64,000 bases of DNA. It comes from CBDDFQ01 sp965227035 (GTDB lineage Bacteria; Pseudomonadota; Gammaproteobacteria; Burkholderiales; Burkholderiaceae_C). Each line of letters opens with the position of its first letter. Position 1 is the first letter of the stretch. The position numbers were made by a program, and so were the translations under genes. The notes under the pieces were generated by a model. It saw only the letters and a program-made list of their open reading frames with translations, was not told the origin of the DNA and searched no databases. The stretch is taken from assembly GCA_965227035.1 (NCBI GenBank), contig OZ245724.1, forward strand, positions 3,968,001 through 4,032,000, read 5' to 3'. Below are positions 8,160-17,128 of this stretch, piece after piece.

Positions 8160-9014
8160 GTGGCAAAAAGCAAATCCTCATCTGAACCGAAGCTCGAAGA
8201 TTTCCAGTTTCGCGGGTCGCTGAAAAGCGGGGACGCAAAAAGCTTTTCGCTGAAGAAATTCGAGCCGGGCGCCACGCCGTTCTCGAGTAAAGACAAAGAA
8301 GCCGACAAGCTACAGGTTGCGCGTCTCGCCACCGAGCTCGACGCGTTGCAGGATCTTTTCTACGCAGATAGACGCTACAAACTTCTTGTGGTGCTACAAG
8401 GCACCGACACCAGCGGCAAGGACGGCACGGTGCGCGGCGTGTTCGGACAAATGAGTGCGCTCGGTGTTCATACGGTCGGCTGGAAAGCGCCGACCGAACC
8501 CGAGAAGTCGCATGACTATCTCTGGCGCATCCACCAGCAGGTGCCCGGCAACGGCGAAGTGATGATCTTCAATCGCAGCCACTACGAAGACGTGCTCGTG
8601 CCGGTGGTGAACCAATGGATCACGCCCGAGCAAACGAAGGAGCGCTATGCCCACATCAACGATTTCGAACGCATGCTTTGCGAAACCGGAACGCTGGTGC
8701 TGAAATTCTTCCTGCATATTTCGAAAGACGAACAGCGCGAGCGTCTTCAGGAGCGCCTGGACGATCCGACCAAGATGTGGAAGTTCGCGAAGGGCGATCT
8801 GGATGCGCGCAAACAATGGAAGCAGTATCAGCAGGCGTATGAAGATGCCATCGCTGCCACTGGAACTTCTTGGGCGCCGTGGACCATCGTTCCCGCCGAC
8901 TCGAAGACGCATCGCAACCTGATGATTGCGCAGGCAGTGAAGAAGGCGATGCTCGGGTTGAAGCTTCGCTATCCGGACCCCGATCCGACTCTCAAGGACT
9001 TGAAAGTCGTCTGA
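8160..9014 (+). CDS. PPK2-family polyphosphate kinase
   Basis: The GTG start gives a 284-residue cytoplasmic kinase of the PPK2 family, which moves phosphate between polyphosphate and nucleotides. The Walker A motif GTDTSGKDG is at residues 81-89, the Walker B region with the catalytic Asp and Arg is FNRSHYEDV at 137-145, and the lid region with ERLDDPTKMWKF follows near 200. Length and motifs fit a single-domain PPK2. It stands alone between the aldehyde dehydrogenase and a convergent lipoprotein gene. Whether it prefers ADP, AMP or GDP cannot be told by eye. Confidence 0.93.
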   Translation: MAKSKSSSEPKLEDFQFRGSLKSGDAKSFSLKKFEPGATPFSSKDKEADKLQVARLATELDALQDLFYADRRYKLLVVLQGTDTSGKDGTVRGVFGQMSALGVHTVGWKAPTEPEKSHDYLWRIHQQVPGNGEVMIFNRSHYEDVLVPVVNQWITPEQTKERYAHINDFERMLCETGTLVLKFFLHISKDEQRERLQERLDDPTKMWKFAKGDLDARKQWKQYQQAYEDAIAATGTSWAPWTIVPADSKTHRNLMIAQAVKKAMLGLKLRYPDPDPTLKDLKVV

Positions 9015-9047
9015 CTGGAGGCGGTCTATTGGTGGGCTATTGGCGGG

Positions 9048-10136
9048 TTATTTCAGACCCACCCACCAGCGCTTGTTGGTCCTTGGCTGGCCGATGGTGA
9101 GCACTTCACCAATTTCGGGCGTCGCCAGCTCGATGTTCTTTGCTGCCGTGAGATCCGCGATGCGATCTAGCGGATCGTGCCAGGTGTGGAACGCCAGATC
9201 GAAAGTGCTGTTGTGCACCGAGAAAAAGACCTTTGCCTTCAAATCCTGAAACGCCTGCACGCTCTGCTCCGGTGTCATGTGAACCGCAGGCCAGTAGCTG
9301 TCGTAGGCGCCGTTTTCCATCAGCGCCAGATCGAAACCACCTGCCTTGTCGCCGATTTCCTTGAAGCCGTCGAAGTAACCCGAATCGCCGCTGTAGAAAA
9401 CTTTCTGGTTGCCACTCTGGATGATCCACGACGCCCACAGCGTGGTGTTGCGATCGGTGAGTGTGCGACCCGAAAAATGTTGTGCGGGAGTTGCGGTCAC
9501 TCGTGTGCCTGCGTGCGCCGTCGTTTGCCACCAGTCGAATTCCTCGATGCGATCTGCCGGCACGCCCATCTCGATCAATCGTTTCTTTACACCGAGTGGC
9601 ACGAAATACCGCTGCACGCGACGCGCGAGGTATTCGATGGTCGGCACATCGAGATGATCGTAGTGATCGTGCGAAAGGATCAAGCCCTCGATGGGAGGCA
9701 ATTGTTCCAGCGTCAGAGGCGGTGCATGAAATCGTTTAGGCCCCAGGAAGCTGAACGGCGACGCGCGTTCGCCGAACACCGGATCGATCAGCCAGAACTT
9801 GCCCTGGAGTTTCAGTAAATGAGACGAATGGCCGATACGCACGACATGGTTGGCTTGAGGATCGAGCGACTCGAGTTGCGCCGTCGTGATGGGTCGGACC
9901 GGAATCGGATCGACGGGCACCGTGTCTTGCTTGGTGCCAAAAACAAATCGGGTCCAGATGGCCCATCCACTTGCGCCAGGCGGTGTGTCGGGGTTGGGCC
10001 GATTCGCAAAATGGCACTCCTTGTATTGCGATGATTTCGCGTACGGAGAATTGCAATCGCCGGTGCTCATGCAACCTGCGAGCAGGAGTGCAGGCGCGAG
10101 ATACGCGAGGAGTCCGAAAAAGTGTTGAAGCTGCAT
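9048..10136 (-). CDS. Metallo-beta-lactamase-fold lipoprotein (NAPE-PLD/UlaG-like hydrolase)
   Basis: This 362-residue protein has a lipoprotein signal ending in LLAG with lipidation at C22, so it is probably anchored in the envelope facing the periplasm. The metal site HDHYDH is at residues 156-161, and later His and Asp residues of the fold (TPAQHFSGR, YSGDSGY) are present. The pattern matches the UlaG/NAPE-PLD-like branch, which hydrolyses phosphodiester or lactone bonds. It starts 15 bases after the MORN-repeat gene on the same strand, so the two form a unit. The substrate is unknown. Confidence 0.88.
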   Translation of the reverse strand: MQLQHFFGLLAYLAPALLLAGCMSTGDCNSPYAKSSQYKECHFANRPNPDTPPGASGWAIWTRFVFGTKQDTVPVDPIPVRPITTAQLESLDPQANHVVRIGHSSHLLKLQGKFWLIDPVFGERASPFSFLGPKRFHAPPLTLEQLPPIEGLILSHDHYDHLDVPTIEYLARRVQRYFVPLGVKKRLIEMGVPADRIEEFDWWQTTAHAGTRVTATPAQHFSGRTLTDRNTTLWASWIIQSGNQKVFYSGDSGYFDGFKEIGDKAGGFDLALMENGAYDSYWPAVHMTPEQSVQAFQDLKAKVFFSVHNSTFDLAFHTWHDPLDRIADLTAAKNIELATPEIGEVLTIGQPRTNKRWWVGLK

Positions 10137-10151
10137 GAAGTGCTGCGCGTT

Positions 10152-11351
10152 TTACTTCGCGTACGCCTTTCTCGATCCGTCTTCAAACACCTCGTCGTCG
10201 CGTACCAGCTTGCCGTTTTCGTCCCACGATTTTTCGCGTGTGACCTTGCCTTTGTCGTCGTAGATCGACTCGCCGACCACCCGGCCTTTTTCATCGAAAG
10301 CCTTGTGGCTGCCGACAGGGAGCGCCGACTGACCGCGGAATCGAGTGCGCGTCATGGCGTACTTGCCTTCGGTTGCGAGCTTGCCGCTGTCGAAATAAGT
10401 GCTGTCGGTACGGATGTCGACCTCGCCTTCCTTGGAAAACAAAGACTTGTCCTTCGGTTGCCCGTTCAGGTAGTAGCTGATGTCCGATACAGGCATGCCG
10501 TCGTTCGTCCATCGCTGCTCGCGCACCAGGCCGCCGCGCTCCGAGAATTCCTGCTCCATGACCTTGTAAGACCGGCTCGGCGTTTCGCTGGATACGAAGG
10601 TTTCTATTTCACGCCGCTTGACGCCGTCGTCCGCGAATCGGCGCTCGATGCGGCGGTTGGCCGAGACCTCCTGCTGCATCTGCATCTTGCCGTTGTCGTA
10701 ATAGGTTTCGTACTTCGTGCGCTTGCCCTCGAGGTAGTTGCTCCTGACTTGCAGCACGCCTTTGCTCGAGAACATGTCTACTTGCGAGGCACCTGAAAAA
10801 CCGCACGCCTTTTTGTCATCGAACGCAGGCGCCAGTACCGGTTTATCTGTGCATTGCAGTCGGTTGATCTGTCCCGATTCGTTCCATTCGACCGATGCCT
10901 TCTCGCGATCTTCCTCGTAGTACGTCGCGCGTTTCGGCTTGCCTGAATCGAAGAACCACCGGCCCAAGCCGATGTGCTTGCCGTTCTCGTACATGTTGTC
11001 TGATATGGTGGTTCCACCGTTCGAAAATTCGCGCGAACGTCCGTCCCGATTGCCTTTTTCGTTGACGTTGTGTTCGCTTTTCAGCACGCCTTTTTCGAAG
11101 TGCCGAACCACACCCATGAAGATGCCGTCTTTCAGTCCCTGCTCCCGCTCTATCTGTCCGGTGTCCCGATCCTTGCAACGGATCAGTCCGGTCTTGCCTT
11201 TGGTGGTGTTGCCGTTAGACGTGTTGATGCTTTCGCCGTTGAGCTCGCAATCCTGGATCGCGTAGGCCGATGTGCTGGCGAGGGTGGTCACCGCGGCTAT
11301 CGCGGCCATGCTCCAGCCGATAAGGTGCGCACGAGAGGGAAGTGATCGCAT
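10152..11351 (-). CDS. Exported MORN-repeat protein (YwqK-type)
   Basis: This 399-residue protein has a signal peptide ending near residue 31 (TSAYA). The remainder is a series of degenerate beta-hairpin repeats of the Y(E/D)NGK...G type, for example at YENGKHIGLGRW, YDNGKMQMQQ, YFDSGKLATEG and WDENGKLVRD. These match MORN_2/YwqK antitoxin-like repeats, which build extended beta sheets and usually mediate binding. A CELNG segment opens the mature protein. It lies upstream of the metallo-hydrolase lipoprotein in a two-gene operon, and both products would be in the envelope. A partner toxin was not found. Confidence 0.83.
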   Translation of the reverse strand: MRSLPSRAHLIGWSMAAIAAVTTLASTSAYAIQDCELNGESINTSNGNTTKGKTGLIRCKDRDTGQIEREQGLKDGIFMGVVRHFEKGVLKSEHNVNEKGNRDGRSREFSNGGTTISDNMYENGKHIGLGRWFFDSGKPKRATYYEEDREKASVEWNESGQINRLQCTDKPVLAPAFDDKKACGFSGASQVDMFSSKGVLQVRSNYLEGKRTKYETYYDNGKMQMQQEVSANRRIERRFADDGVKRREIETFVSSETPSRSYKVMEQEFSERGGLVREQRWTNDGMPVSDISYYLNGQPKDKSLFSKEGEVDIRTDSTYFDSGKLATEGKYAMTRTRFRGQSALPVGSHKAFDEKGRVVGESIYDDKGKVTREKSWDENGKLVRDDEVFEDGSRKAYAK

Positions 11352-11399
11352 GGGGAAGAGGGTCCTTTACTTGAATTCGGTGCGGCTGTATCCGCCACA

Positions 11400-12071
11400 A
11401 TGTTTCTTATGCGCCATCCTACATTCCATATAAAGCCGCGCCGCGACAACTTTGTGCGAACTGCTGCACGCTTTTCAAGGGGATTTGCCTTGTTACTGCT
11501 TACCTCTTTCGGCTCGCTCGCGCAGGCACAGTGTGATTTGAATGACTTCGGAAATACCCCTCGAACGGTGTTGTGCGCCCCGGAAAAATGTGGGCCATCC
11601 GATTACAAAATTTCTGAAATCGATGGAATCAAACGTGGGGCATTCGTAGTGTCGAGCAGCTTTCTGGGGGGATCCGGGTACTTCATCGGTATCGACCTCG
11701 ACCGGAGCCAGCTGATTTACGTTCGGACCCAGTTTCCGCGTGCGAACCTCAAGCTGCCCGAAGTAGCGGGCACACCGCAGGACTTCATTCGCCAATATAA
11801 AAGCGGCGACTTCGAACGCTTCGAGATAGTTCGAATCGCCAAGTTGTCCGATGCAGCGCTTCAGGAGACGGGATGCGCCGCCCAAGCCTGGTTCGAGTGG
11901 GTCACGCCGCCCCGCAAAGGGCCGCCGGTTCAACCCATGACCGATGTGTTTCACACGATGGTGCTGGTATCGGGCGACAAGCGTAGAGAATTCGGATCGC
12001 TCGACTATCGGGAGGTGATCCAGCCGTTCAGCCAGTTGCTGGAGCGCTTTCGCGATCCGCAGTGGAAATAG
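11400..12071 (+). CDS. Exported protein of unknown function
   Basis: This 223-residue reading frame has a long basic N region followed by a hydrophobic core ending at SLAQA near residue 43, consistent with secretion. The mature part has CAPEKC and a TGCAAQAW segment, so disulfides are likely. I do not recognise a family. It diverges from the MORN-repeat gene with only 48 bases between them and precedes the Ivy-like exported protein on the same strand. An internal ATG at 11409 would shorten the leader without affecting the signal peptide. Confidence 0.7.
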   Translation: MFLMRHPTFHIKPRRDNFVRTAARFSRGFALLLLTSFGSLAQAQCDLNDFGNTPRTVLCAPEKCGPSDYKISEIDGIKRGAFVVSSSFLGGSGYFIGIDLDRSQLIYVRTQFPRANLKLPEVAGTPQDFIRQYKSGDFERFEIVRIAKLSDAALQETGCAAQAWFEWVTPPRKGPPVQPMTDVFHTMVLVSGDKRREFGSLDYREVIQPFSQLLERFRDPQWK

Positions 12072-12111
12072 TCACATTCAGGATGCAAATTCGAGATTCA
12101 AGGAAAAGCCA

Positions 12112-12642
12112 ATGGTCAAAAAAATGAAACTACACATCCTCCGGCTGGCTCTGAGTGCGGCTGCAGCCATGTGCTGTACGGCATCGTTCGCGGCCGGCCC
12201 GGCCAGTATCGACACCGCACTCAACTGCATTCGCCCGTTGCAGTGCCCCTATTTCGGCGATCTTTTCAACGACGATGCCGCCTTCAAAAAGGCAGTCAAC
12301 GACTCGTTCGCGGAAGGCAAACGCAGGCCGCCCGCATGGCTCGCGAAAGGTGCGAGCACCCCCATGCGGCCGCTTCTTCTTCGCGGCAAGTGGTATCTCA
12401 TCGGCTCTGTCTCGGAGCCGAACAAGGCGGCTCACATGGTCATGGCTTTGTATGCAGCCGAGACTCAATCGGCCTCGGTGCTCTACGTCGATCCGAAAGG
12501 CAGCAACGTCGCGCTCGGCAACGGTGATGCCGAAGCCTGGCGCGTGCTGGAACTGGTCAGCCGGAAAGACACGCCCCTCGCGCAAATGGTGAATGCCGAT
12601 GACGCGCCGCTGCCTATCGCGCTCGACGGGATGATGCGATAG
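12112..12642 (+). CDS. Ivy-like (lysozyme inhibitor fold) exported protein without the CKPHDC loop
   Basis: This is a 176-residue protein with an AAGGA ribosome site and a signal peptide ending near SFAAG. The mature sequence follows the Ivy pattern: YFGDLFNDDAAFKKAV, then PAWLAKGASTPM, then GKWYLIGSV, then a VLYVDPKG strand. The loop that in Ivy carries CKPHDC and plugs the lysozyme active site is replaced by SVSEPNKAAH. It may be an inhibitor of a different glycan hydrolase or a degenerate relative. The assignment is by pattern only. It lies just upstream of an ABC permease gene, with no obvious functional link. Confidence 0.6.
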   Translation: MVKKMKLHILRLALSAAAAMCCTASFAAGPASIDTALNCIRPLQCPYFGDLFNDDAAFKKAVNDSFAEGKRRPPAWLAKGASTPMRPLLLRGKWYLIGSVSEPNKAAHMVMALYAAETQSASVLYVDPKGSNVALGNGDAEAWRVLELVSRKDTPLAQMVNADDAPLPIALDGMMR

Positions 12643-12648
12643 CACCGG

Positions 12649-14403
12649 TTGGCTGGCGTGAACAACACCGCTCCCCAACTCTCGGTCGATAGAACCAGGC
12701 AGGGTTTCAGCTGGATAGATGCGCTGGTGGTGCTGGCGCTGTTCGGCTTCCTCTGGAGCGCGCTGCATTTCGGTCGCGGCATGTGGATCGCGTTCGATCC
12801 GGCCACATCGCCGGAACTCGATTTGTCTGCGAGCCAGATTCCTTATTACGCTGGCCGCACCTTGCTTCGAATGTGGATTGCGTTCGGGTTTTCGCTGTTC
12901 TTCGCGATATCGCTCGGATACCTCGCCGCAAAGAATCGCATCGCCCGTTCGGTGATTCTTCCTGCGCTGGACATTCTTCAGTCGGTTCCGGTGTTGGGCT
13001 TTCTGTCGGCAACGGTTGCAGGATTCATGGCACTTTTTCCCGGCAGCCTCATGGGTGTCGAATGTGCGGCGATATTTGCAATCTTTACCGGTCAAGTCTG
13101 GAACATGGCCTTCGGTTTCTATCACTCGATGGTGACCGTACCCAAGGACATGCATGAAGCGGCATCGACCTACGGTTTGACTCGCTGGCAACGGTTCAGG
13201 ACGCTGGAGTTGCCGTCGTCGGCGCACAGCCTGATCTGGAACTCGATGATGTCGTTCGGGGGTGGCTGGTTCTTCGTCGCGCAGAGCGAGGCGATCAGCG
13301 TGATGAACAAGGACATCAAGCTTCCCGGGCTCGGGTCGTACATGGCCAGCACGATCGAGCGTGGCGACCACCACGGCGCGATGCTGGCCATCGTGGCCAT
13401 GCTGGTGATCATCCTGGCCAGCGATCAGCTGGTGTGGCGTCCCTTGCTCGCGTGGGCAGACAAATTCAAGATGGAGTTGAGCGAATCCGGACAGCCTCCG
13501 ACCTCCTGGGTTTACGAGTTGCTGCGCGGTGCGTATCTGTTCACCTGGCTGAATCTGAAGCTGTGGCAACCGCTCGAAGACAAACTGCGCTCGGTTGCAC
13601 GCCTGTTCCGGTCGCGAGCGCCAAGCGTGCGCAGACGACCTCGCAAAGGTTGGATTCTCAAAGTCGTCGGAGTGGTCGCCGGTACCTGGCTCGCCTACGA
13701 GGTGCTTTCAGGCGTGCTGTTCGCTCTGGCAGCGGTGCATGGCGCGCTTACCTTGCCTGAGCTTCTGCACATCGTAGGACTCGGCTTTCTTACGCTGTTG
13801 CGAGTGCTCGCGATGACTGTCATTGCGACGCTGGTCTGGACGCCGATAGGTGTGTGGATCGGGTTCAAGCCGAAGATCGCGCGGTTCGCCCAGCCTCTTG
13901 CGCAAATAGGTGCTTCGTTCCCGGTGAACATGACGTTCCCGTTCGTGGTCGGTTTTTTTGTCGCGACACATACGTCCATGAACTGGGGCAGCATTTTGCT
14001 GATCGCGATGGGAACGCAGTGGTACATCCTGTTCAACGTGATCGCCGGCGCAATGGCGATTCCGAACGACCTGAAAGAGGCCGCGCAGATCTACGGTTTG
14101 AAGAAATGGAAGCTCTGGCGAACGCTAATCCTGCCGGCGATTTTTCCTTTCTGGGTGACAGGTGCATGTACCGCTGCCGGCGGCGCGTGGAACGCGAGCA
14201 TCGTGGCCGAACTCGCGACGTGGGGCGACACGACCCTGAAGGCAGATGGTCTGGGCGCATTCATTGCCGATGTCACCAAACGCGGAGATGCCCCGCTCAT
14301 CATCACGAGCATCGCGGTCATGTCGCTGTTCGTGGTGCTGATGAACAAGCTGGTGTGGCGCCGGCTTTACACCTATGCGGAAACCCGTTTTCGCCTCGAA
14401 TGA
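12649..14403 (+). CDS. ABC transporter permease with two fused NitT/TauT-type domains
   Basis: This 584-residue membrane protein holds two binding-protein-dependent permease domains, at about residues 60-270 and 370-580. Each has an EAA-type loop (EAASTYGLTRWQRF near 170 and EAAQIYGLKKWKLW near 480). Such double permeases pair with an ATPase carrying a C-terminal AAA-associated domain, which is the next gene. The first possible start is TTG at 12649, and a GTG at 12658 is an equally likely start. Neither has a strong ribosome site. No binding protein lies beside it. Nitrate, sulfonate or similar anion import is the family expectation and is not proven here. Confidence 0.9.
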   Translation: MAGVNNTAPQLSVDRTRQGFSWIDALVVLALFGFLWSALHFGRGMWIAFDPATSPELDLSASQIPYYAGRTLLRMWIAFGFSLFFAISLGYLAAKNRIARSVILPALDILQSVPVLGFLSATVAGFMALFPGSLMGVECAAIFAIFTGQVWNMAFGFYHSMVTVPKDMHEAASTYGLTRWQRFRTLELPSSAHSLIWNSMMSFGGGWFFVAQSEAISVMNKDIKLPGLGSYMASTIERGDHHGAMLAIVAMLVIILASDQLVWRPLLAWADKFKMELSESGQPPTSWVYELLRGAYLFTWLNLKLWQPLEDKLRSVARLFRSRAPSVRRRPRKGWILKVVGVVAGTWLAYEVLSGVLFALAAVHGALTLPELLHIVGLGFLTLLRVLAMTVIATLVWTPIGVWIGFKPKIARFAQPLAQIGASFPVNMTFPFVVGFFVATHTSMNWGSILLIAMGTQWYILFNVIAGAMAIPNDLKEAAQIYGLKKWKLWRTLILPAIFPFWVTGACTAAGGAWNASIVAELATWGDTTLKADGLGAFIADVTKRGDAPLIITSIAVMSLFVVLMNKLVWRRLYTYAETRFRLE

Positions 14404-14432
14404 ATGTCCGATGAACGTCGAATGAATCGATC

Positions 14433-15776
14433 ATGAAAAGCAATATCGAACAGGGCAATGTCCCGCTGGCGGAACTCTCGGCCGTGAACAAGACTTTCGT
14501 GACTGCAGGTGGGCACGAACTCAAGGTGCTCGAGCAGATCGATGTGACGATCCACGAAGGAGAGCTGCTCGCCTTGCTGGGGCAGTCGGGTTCCGGAAAG
14601 TCGACCATTCTTCGATGCCTCACCGGTTTGATCGAGCCGACTTCGGGTCGTGTCATGAGCCGGGGCGCACCTTTGCACGGCATCAACCCGGATGCGTCGG
14701 TGGTGTTCCAGACCTTTGCGCTTTATCCGTGGCTCACGGTCGAGCAGAACGTGGCAGTCGGATTGATGTCGCGCGATGTGAGTCGCGAAGAACGCGATGC
14801 TGCGGTGAATCGTGCGATCGAGCTCATCGGCTTGGGCAACTATCACGCGGCGTATCCGCGCGAGCTTTCGGGCGGCATGCGGCAACGAGTGGGAATCGCG
14901 CGCGCACTGGTGTCGCAACCACGGCTGCTTTGTCTGGATGAAGCTTTCAGCGCACTCGATGTGCTCACCGCCGAGAACTTGCGGCAGGAATTGATCAGCC
15001 TGTGGCGCATGCCGGACACCGGGCTCAGTTCTATTTTCATGGTTACCCACAACATCGAAGAAGCGGTGGAAATGGCGACTCGAATCGTCGTGCTGTTCCC
15101 GCGCCCTGGCCGATTGGGGTTGATCCTCGAAAATCCGATGCCCTATCCGCGCGATACCAAGAGTCCCGAGTTCCAGCGCCTGGTCAGCATCATTCATGAG
15201 TGCATCACGACCACCACGCTGCCCGATCACCCTCTTGAAATGCCGGTAGCCGGTCAGCCGATTTCCCGTGCGCGCAACCGCATGGAATCGATCCCGCTGG
15301 TGCCGGTCGGCCAGATTTTGGGTCTGCTCAGCATTCTTCACGACTCGCCGGAGCTCTCGAATATCTACGACATCTCCGACGAAATCGGACGCGAATTCGG
15401 CGAGACCATCTCGATTCTGAAAGCTGCAGAAATTTTGGAGTTCATCGATACGCCGAAGGACGAGGTCCGATTTACTTCGCTAGGGCGTCGTTTCGTCGCC
15501 GCCGACACCGACGAGAAGAAATCGATATTTGCCGAGCAGGTTTTCAAACTTCGTTTATTTCACATCATCATCGCGCTACTTCGCGAATACGAAGAGGTCG
15601 AGTCCGAGAGGGTCATCAGGGACATCGGCAGTGCACTACCGTACGACAACCCGGACAAGGTCTTCGAGACCATGATCGCTTGGGGCCGATACGCCGGGTT
15701 GATGGATTTCAACGCCAACACCGGCATGGTGTTCGTGCCGGAAGGCGAAGAGCCTGAAGACGACGCGCGCGCCTGA
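14433..15776 (+). CDS. ABC transporter ATPase with AAA-associated C-terminal domain
   Basis: This is a 447-residue ATP-binding subunit. Walker A GQSGSGKST is at residues 50-58, the signature LSGGM at 145-149, and Walker B LLCLDE at 165-170. After about residue 280 comes a helical extension of 150 residues that fits the AAA-associated domain found on ATPases of the nitrate/sulfonate class. It follows the double permease by 29 bases and energises it. The stop codon lies in the first copy of a short tandem repeat. Confidence 0.92.
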   Translation: MKSNIEQGNVPLAELSAVNKTFVTAGGHELKVLEQIDVTIHEGELLALLGQSGSGKSTILRCLTGLIEPTSGRVMSRGAPLHGINPDASVVFQTFALYPWLTVEQNVAVGLMSRDVSREERDAAVNRAIELIGLGNYHAAYPRELSGGMRQRVGIARALVSQPRLLCLDEAFSALDVLTAENLRQELISLWRMPDTGLSSIFMVTHNIEEAVEMATRIVVLFPRPGRLGLILENPMPYPRDTKSPEFQRLVSIIHECITTTTLPDHPLEMPVAGQPISRARNRMESIPLVPVGQILGLLSILHDSPELSNIYDISDEIGREFGETISILKAAEILEFIDTPKDEVRFTSLGRRFVAADTDEKKSIFAEQVFKLRLFHIIIALLREYEEVESERVIRDIGSALPYDNPDKVFETMIAWGRYAGLMDFNANTGMVFVPEGEEPEDDARA

Positions 15777-15800
15777 TAGCGCCCGATAGCGCCTGATATT
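15771..15800. repeat. Three tandem 10-base repeats spanning a stop codon
   Basis: GCCTGATAGC, GCCCGATAGC and GCCTGATATT lie head to tail from 15771. The TGA stop of the ABC ATPase is inside the first copy. This looks like slippage-type expansion at a gene end, with no coding role. Confidence 0.6.
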
Positions 15801-15881
15801 TAGGCTGTTCAGCCCGTTAATATGTCGCCCTTGCCGTGGTAATCCACTTCGGCGTTCGTAAATTCTTTGAGGTCGAAACAT

Positions 15882-16460
15882 ATGTCAGCTTCCATCACGC
15901 TTGTTCGCCAGACTCCCTGGTTGTCCTCGCAGTCGCGCTCGATACAGGTCGCTGCGGTCATTTTGGGCACATTGCTTCTGGCAGCTTCGTCGCATGTATC
16001 GGTGCCCATGTACCCGGTTCCCATGACCATGCAAACGCTCGCGGTGACTTTGATCGGCGCAGCCTACGGATGGCGTCTGGGTGGGTTGACTGTTCTGGCT
16101 TGGCTGTTCGAGGCCGCAATCGGCCTTCCGGTCCTGGCGGGCGGCGCCGGCGGAATTGCTCATTTCTTCGGCCCGACCGGCGGATATCTGTTTGCATTTC
16201 CGATCGCAGCTGCGGCCTCGGGCTGGCTGGTTTCGCGCGGATGGAACGGACAGCGTGTCGTTTTCGCTTTCCTGGCCATGCTCGCCGGCAATGCAATCTG
16301 CCTGTCGGTGGGCGGAGTCTGGCTGGCAGCCATGATTGGCGCGAACAAAGCCATCACGTTCGGCGTATTGCCGTTCATTGCTGGTGCGGTATTGAAGTCG
16401 GTGCTGGGTGCGGCTTTGTTGAAGGCTGCGAACGCTCGTTCGAATCGCCGTTCGGCTTGA
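15882..16460 (+). CDS. bioY: BioY biotin transporter S component
   Basis: This 192-residue integral membrane protein of the BioY family captures biotin as the S component of an ECF transporter or works alone. About six hydrophobic helices are visible. Family motifs include PMTMQTLAV near residue 50, then AYGWRLGG, and HFFGPTGGYL near residue 105. The ATG at 15882 follows a GAGG site, and a TTG 15 bases upstream is less likely. No ECF ATPase or T component adjoins it, which is common for proteobacterial BioY. Confidence 0.93.
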   Translation: MSASITLVRQTPWLSSQSRSIQVAAVILGTLLLAASSHVSVPMYPVPMTMQTLAVTLIGAAYGWRLGGLTVLAWLFEAAIGLPVLAGGAGGIAHFFGPTGGYLFAFPIAAAASGWLVSRGWNGQRVVFAFLAMLAGNAICLSVGGVWLAAMIGANKAITFGVLPFIAGAVLKSVLGAALLKAANARSNRRSA

Positions 16461-16465
16461 TTGAT

Positions 16466-16498
16466 CAGGTGAATTTGGCGCCGTTCAATTCGCCTGAG
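16466..16498. other. Stem-loop between bioY and DUF1284 gene
   Basis: The arms TCAGGTGAATT and AATTCGCCTGA pair at 10 of 11 positions around an 11-base loop, directly after bioY. There is no following T run, so a Rho-independent terminator is unlikely. It may stabilise the bioY transcript or modulate read-through. Confidence 0.4.
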
Positions 16499-16506
16499 TT
16501 GCCGAG

Positions 16507-16935
16507 ATGACCGTTCGGCTTCGGGCACATCACTTGTTGTGCTCGCTCACATTCAAGGGTGAAGGCTACTCAGCGGCGTTTGTCGCGAACTACGAGCGTG
16601 TTGTTGCGCGTTTGTCTGGAGGTGAGGACGTACTCATCGTCCAGGGACCGGACGACGTGTGCGCGCCGTTGCTGGCGGACAGCGCTGTCCATTGCCTGAC
16701 GGCGGGCGTGATCGAGAGAGATGAGATAGCTGCGCATCAGGTCGGTCGTTTGCTTGGTTTATCGATTACTGCTGGTACCAGACTCGAACTCGGTGCCGAG
16801 CGAGTCGAAACGATGCGAGGTGCATTTGCGAATCGATCGACGCGTGACGCGTGTCATGACTGCGAATGGTCCGAGCTTTGTTCCGACATCGCAGGGCAAA
16901 ATTTCCATCAAGTGAAATTCTTGCCCTTGGTCTAA
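16507..16935 (+). CDS. DUF1284 domain protein
   Basis: This small 142-residue cytoplasmic protein begins with the family hallmark LRAHHLLC at residues 5-12, followed by FKGEGYSAAF. Several cysteines (C12, the DDVC site, and the C-terminal DACHDCEWSELC group) suggest metal or Fe-S binding, as proposed for the family. The function is unknown. It starts 46 bases after bioY, and the last codons overlap a 12-base tandem repeat. Confidence 0.85.
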   Translation: MTVRLRAHHLLCSLTFKGEGYSAAFVANYERVVARLSGGEDVLIVQGPDDVCAPLLADSAVHCLTAGVIERDEIAAHQVGRLLGLSITAGTRLELGAERVETMRGAFANRSTRDACHDCEWSELCSDIAGQNFHQVKFLPLV

Positions 16936-16948
16936 GCCTTGGTCTAAG
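16925..16948. repeat. Tandem 12-base duplication over the DUF1284 stop
   Basis: CCTTGGTCTAAG occurs twice in direct succession (16925-16936 and 16937-16948). The TAA stop is in the first copy. The following 180 bases up to the next gene hold nothing else that I can identify. Confidence 0.6.
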
Positions 16949-17128
16949 TTCAGCTAGTGCCTTCCGCAGGTACAACGCAGCCCGGAAATCTCCGGTTGAC
17001 GCCAGATTGAAACTATTTGGTTCACTCCTGAACCATCTAGTGCTCAATCAGCACGCAATCATTAGGATTCGGTCGGGAATCCAAATGTCCTATTGACGCT
17101 ACAAAGCTTGAAAACCAACATGTAGTGC

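Noticed and set aside
9029..9075. GGTGGG...CCCACC inverted repeat near the PPK2 and lipoprotein gene ends
   Set aside because: The 3' arm is coding for the lipoprotein C terminus and there is no T run or tight loop, so I did not call a terminator.
12130..13569. Minus-strand frame of 479 codons opposite the Ivy-like and permease genes
   Set aside because: Arg/His-rich shadow composition; both plus-strand genes have clear signal or membrane features.
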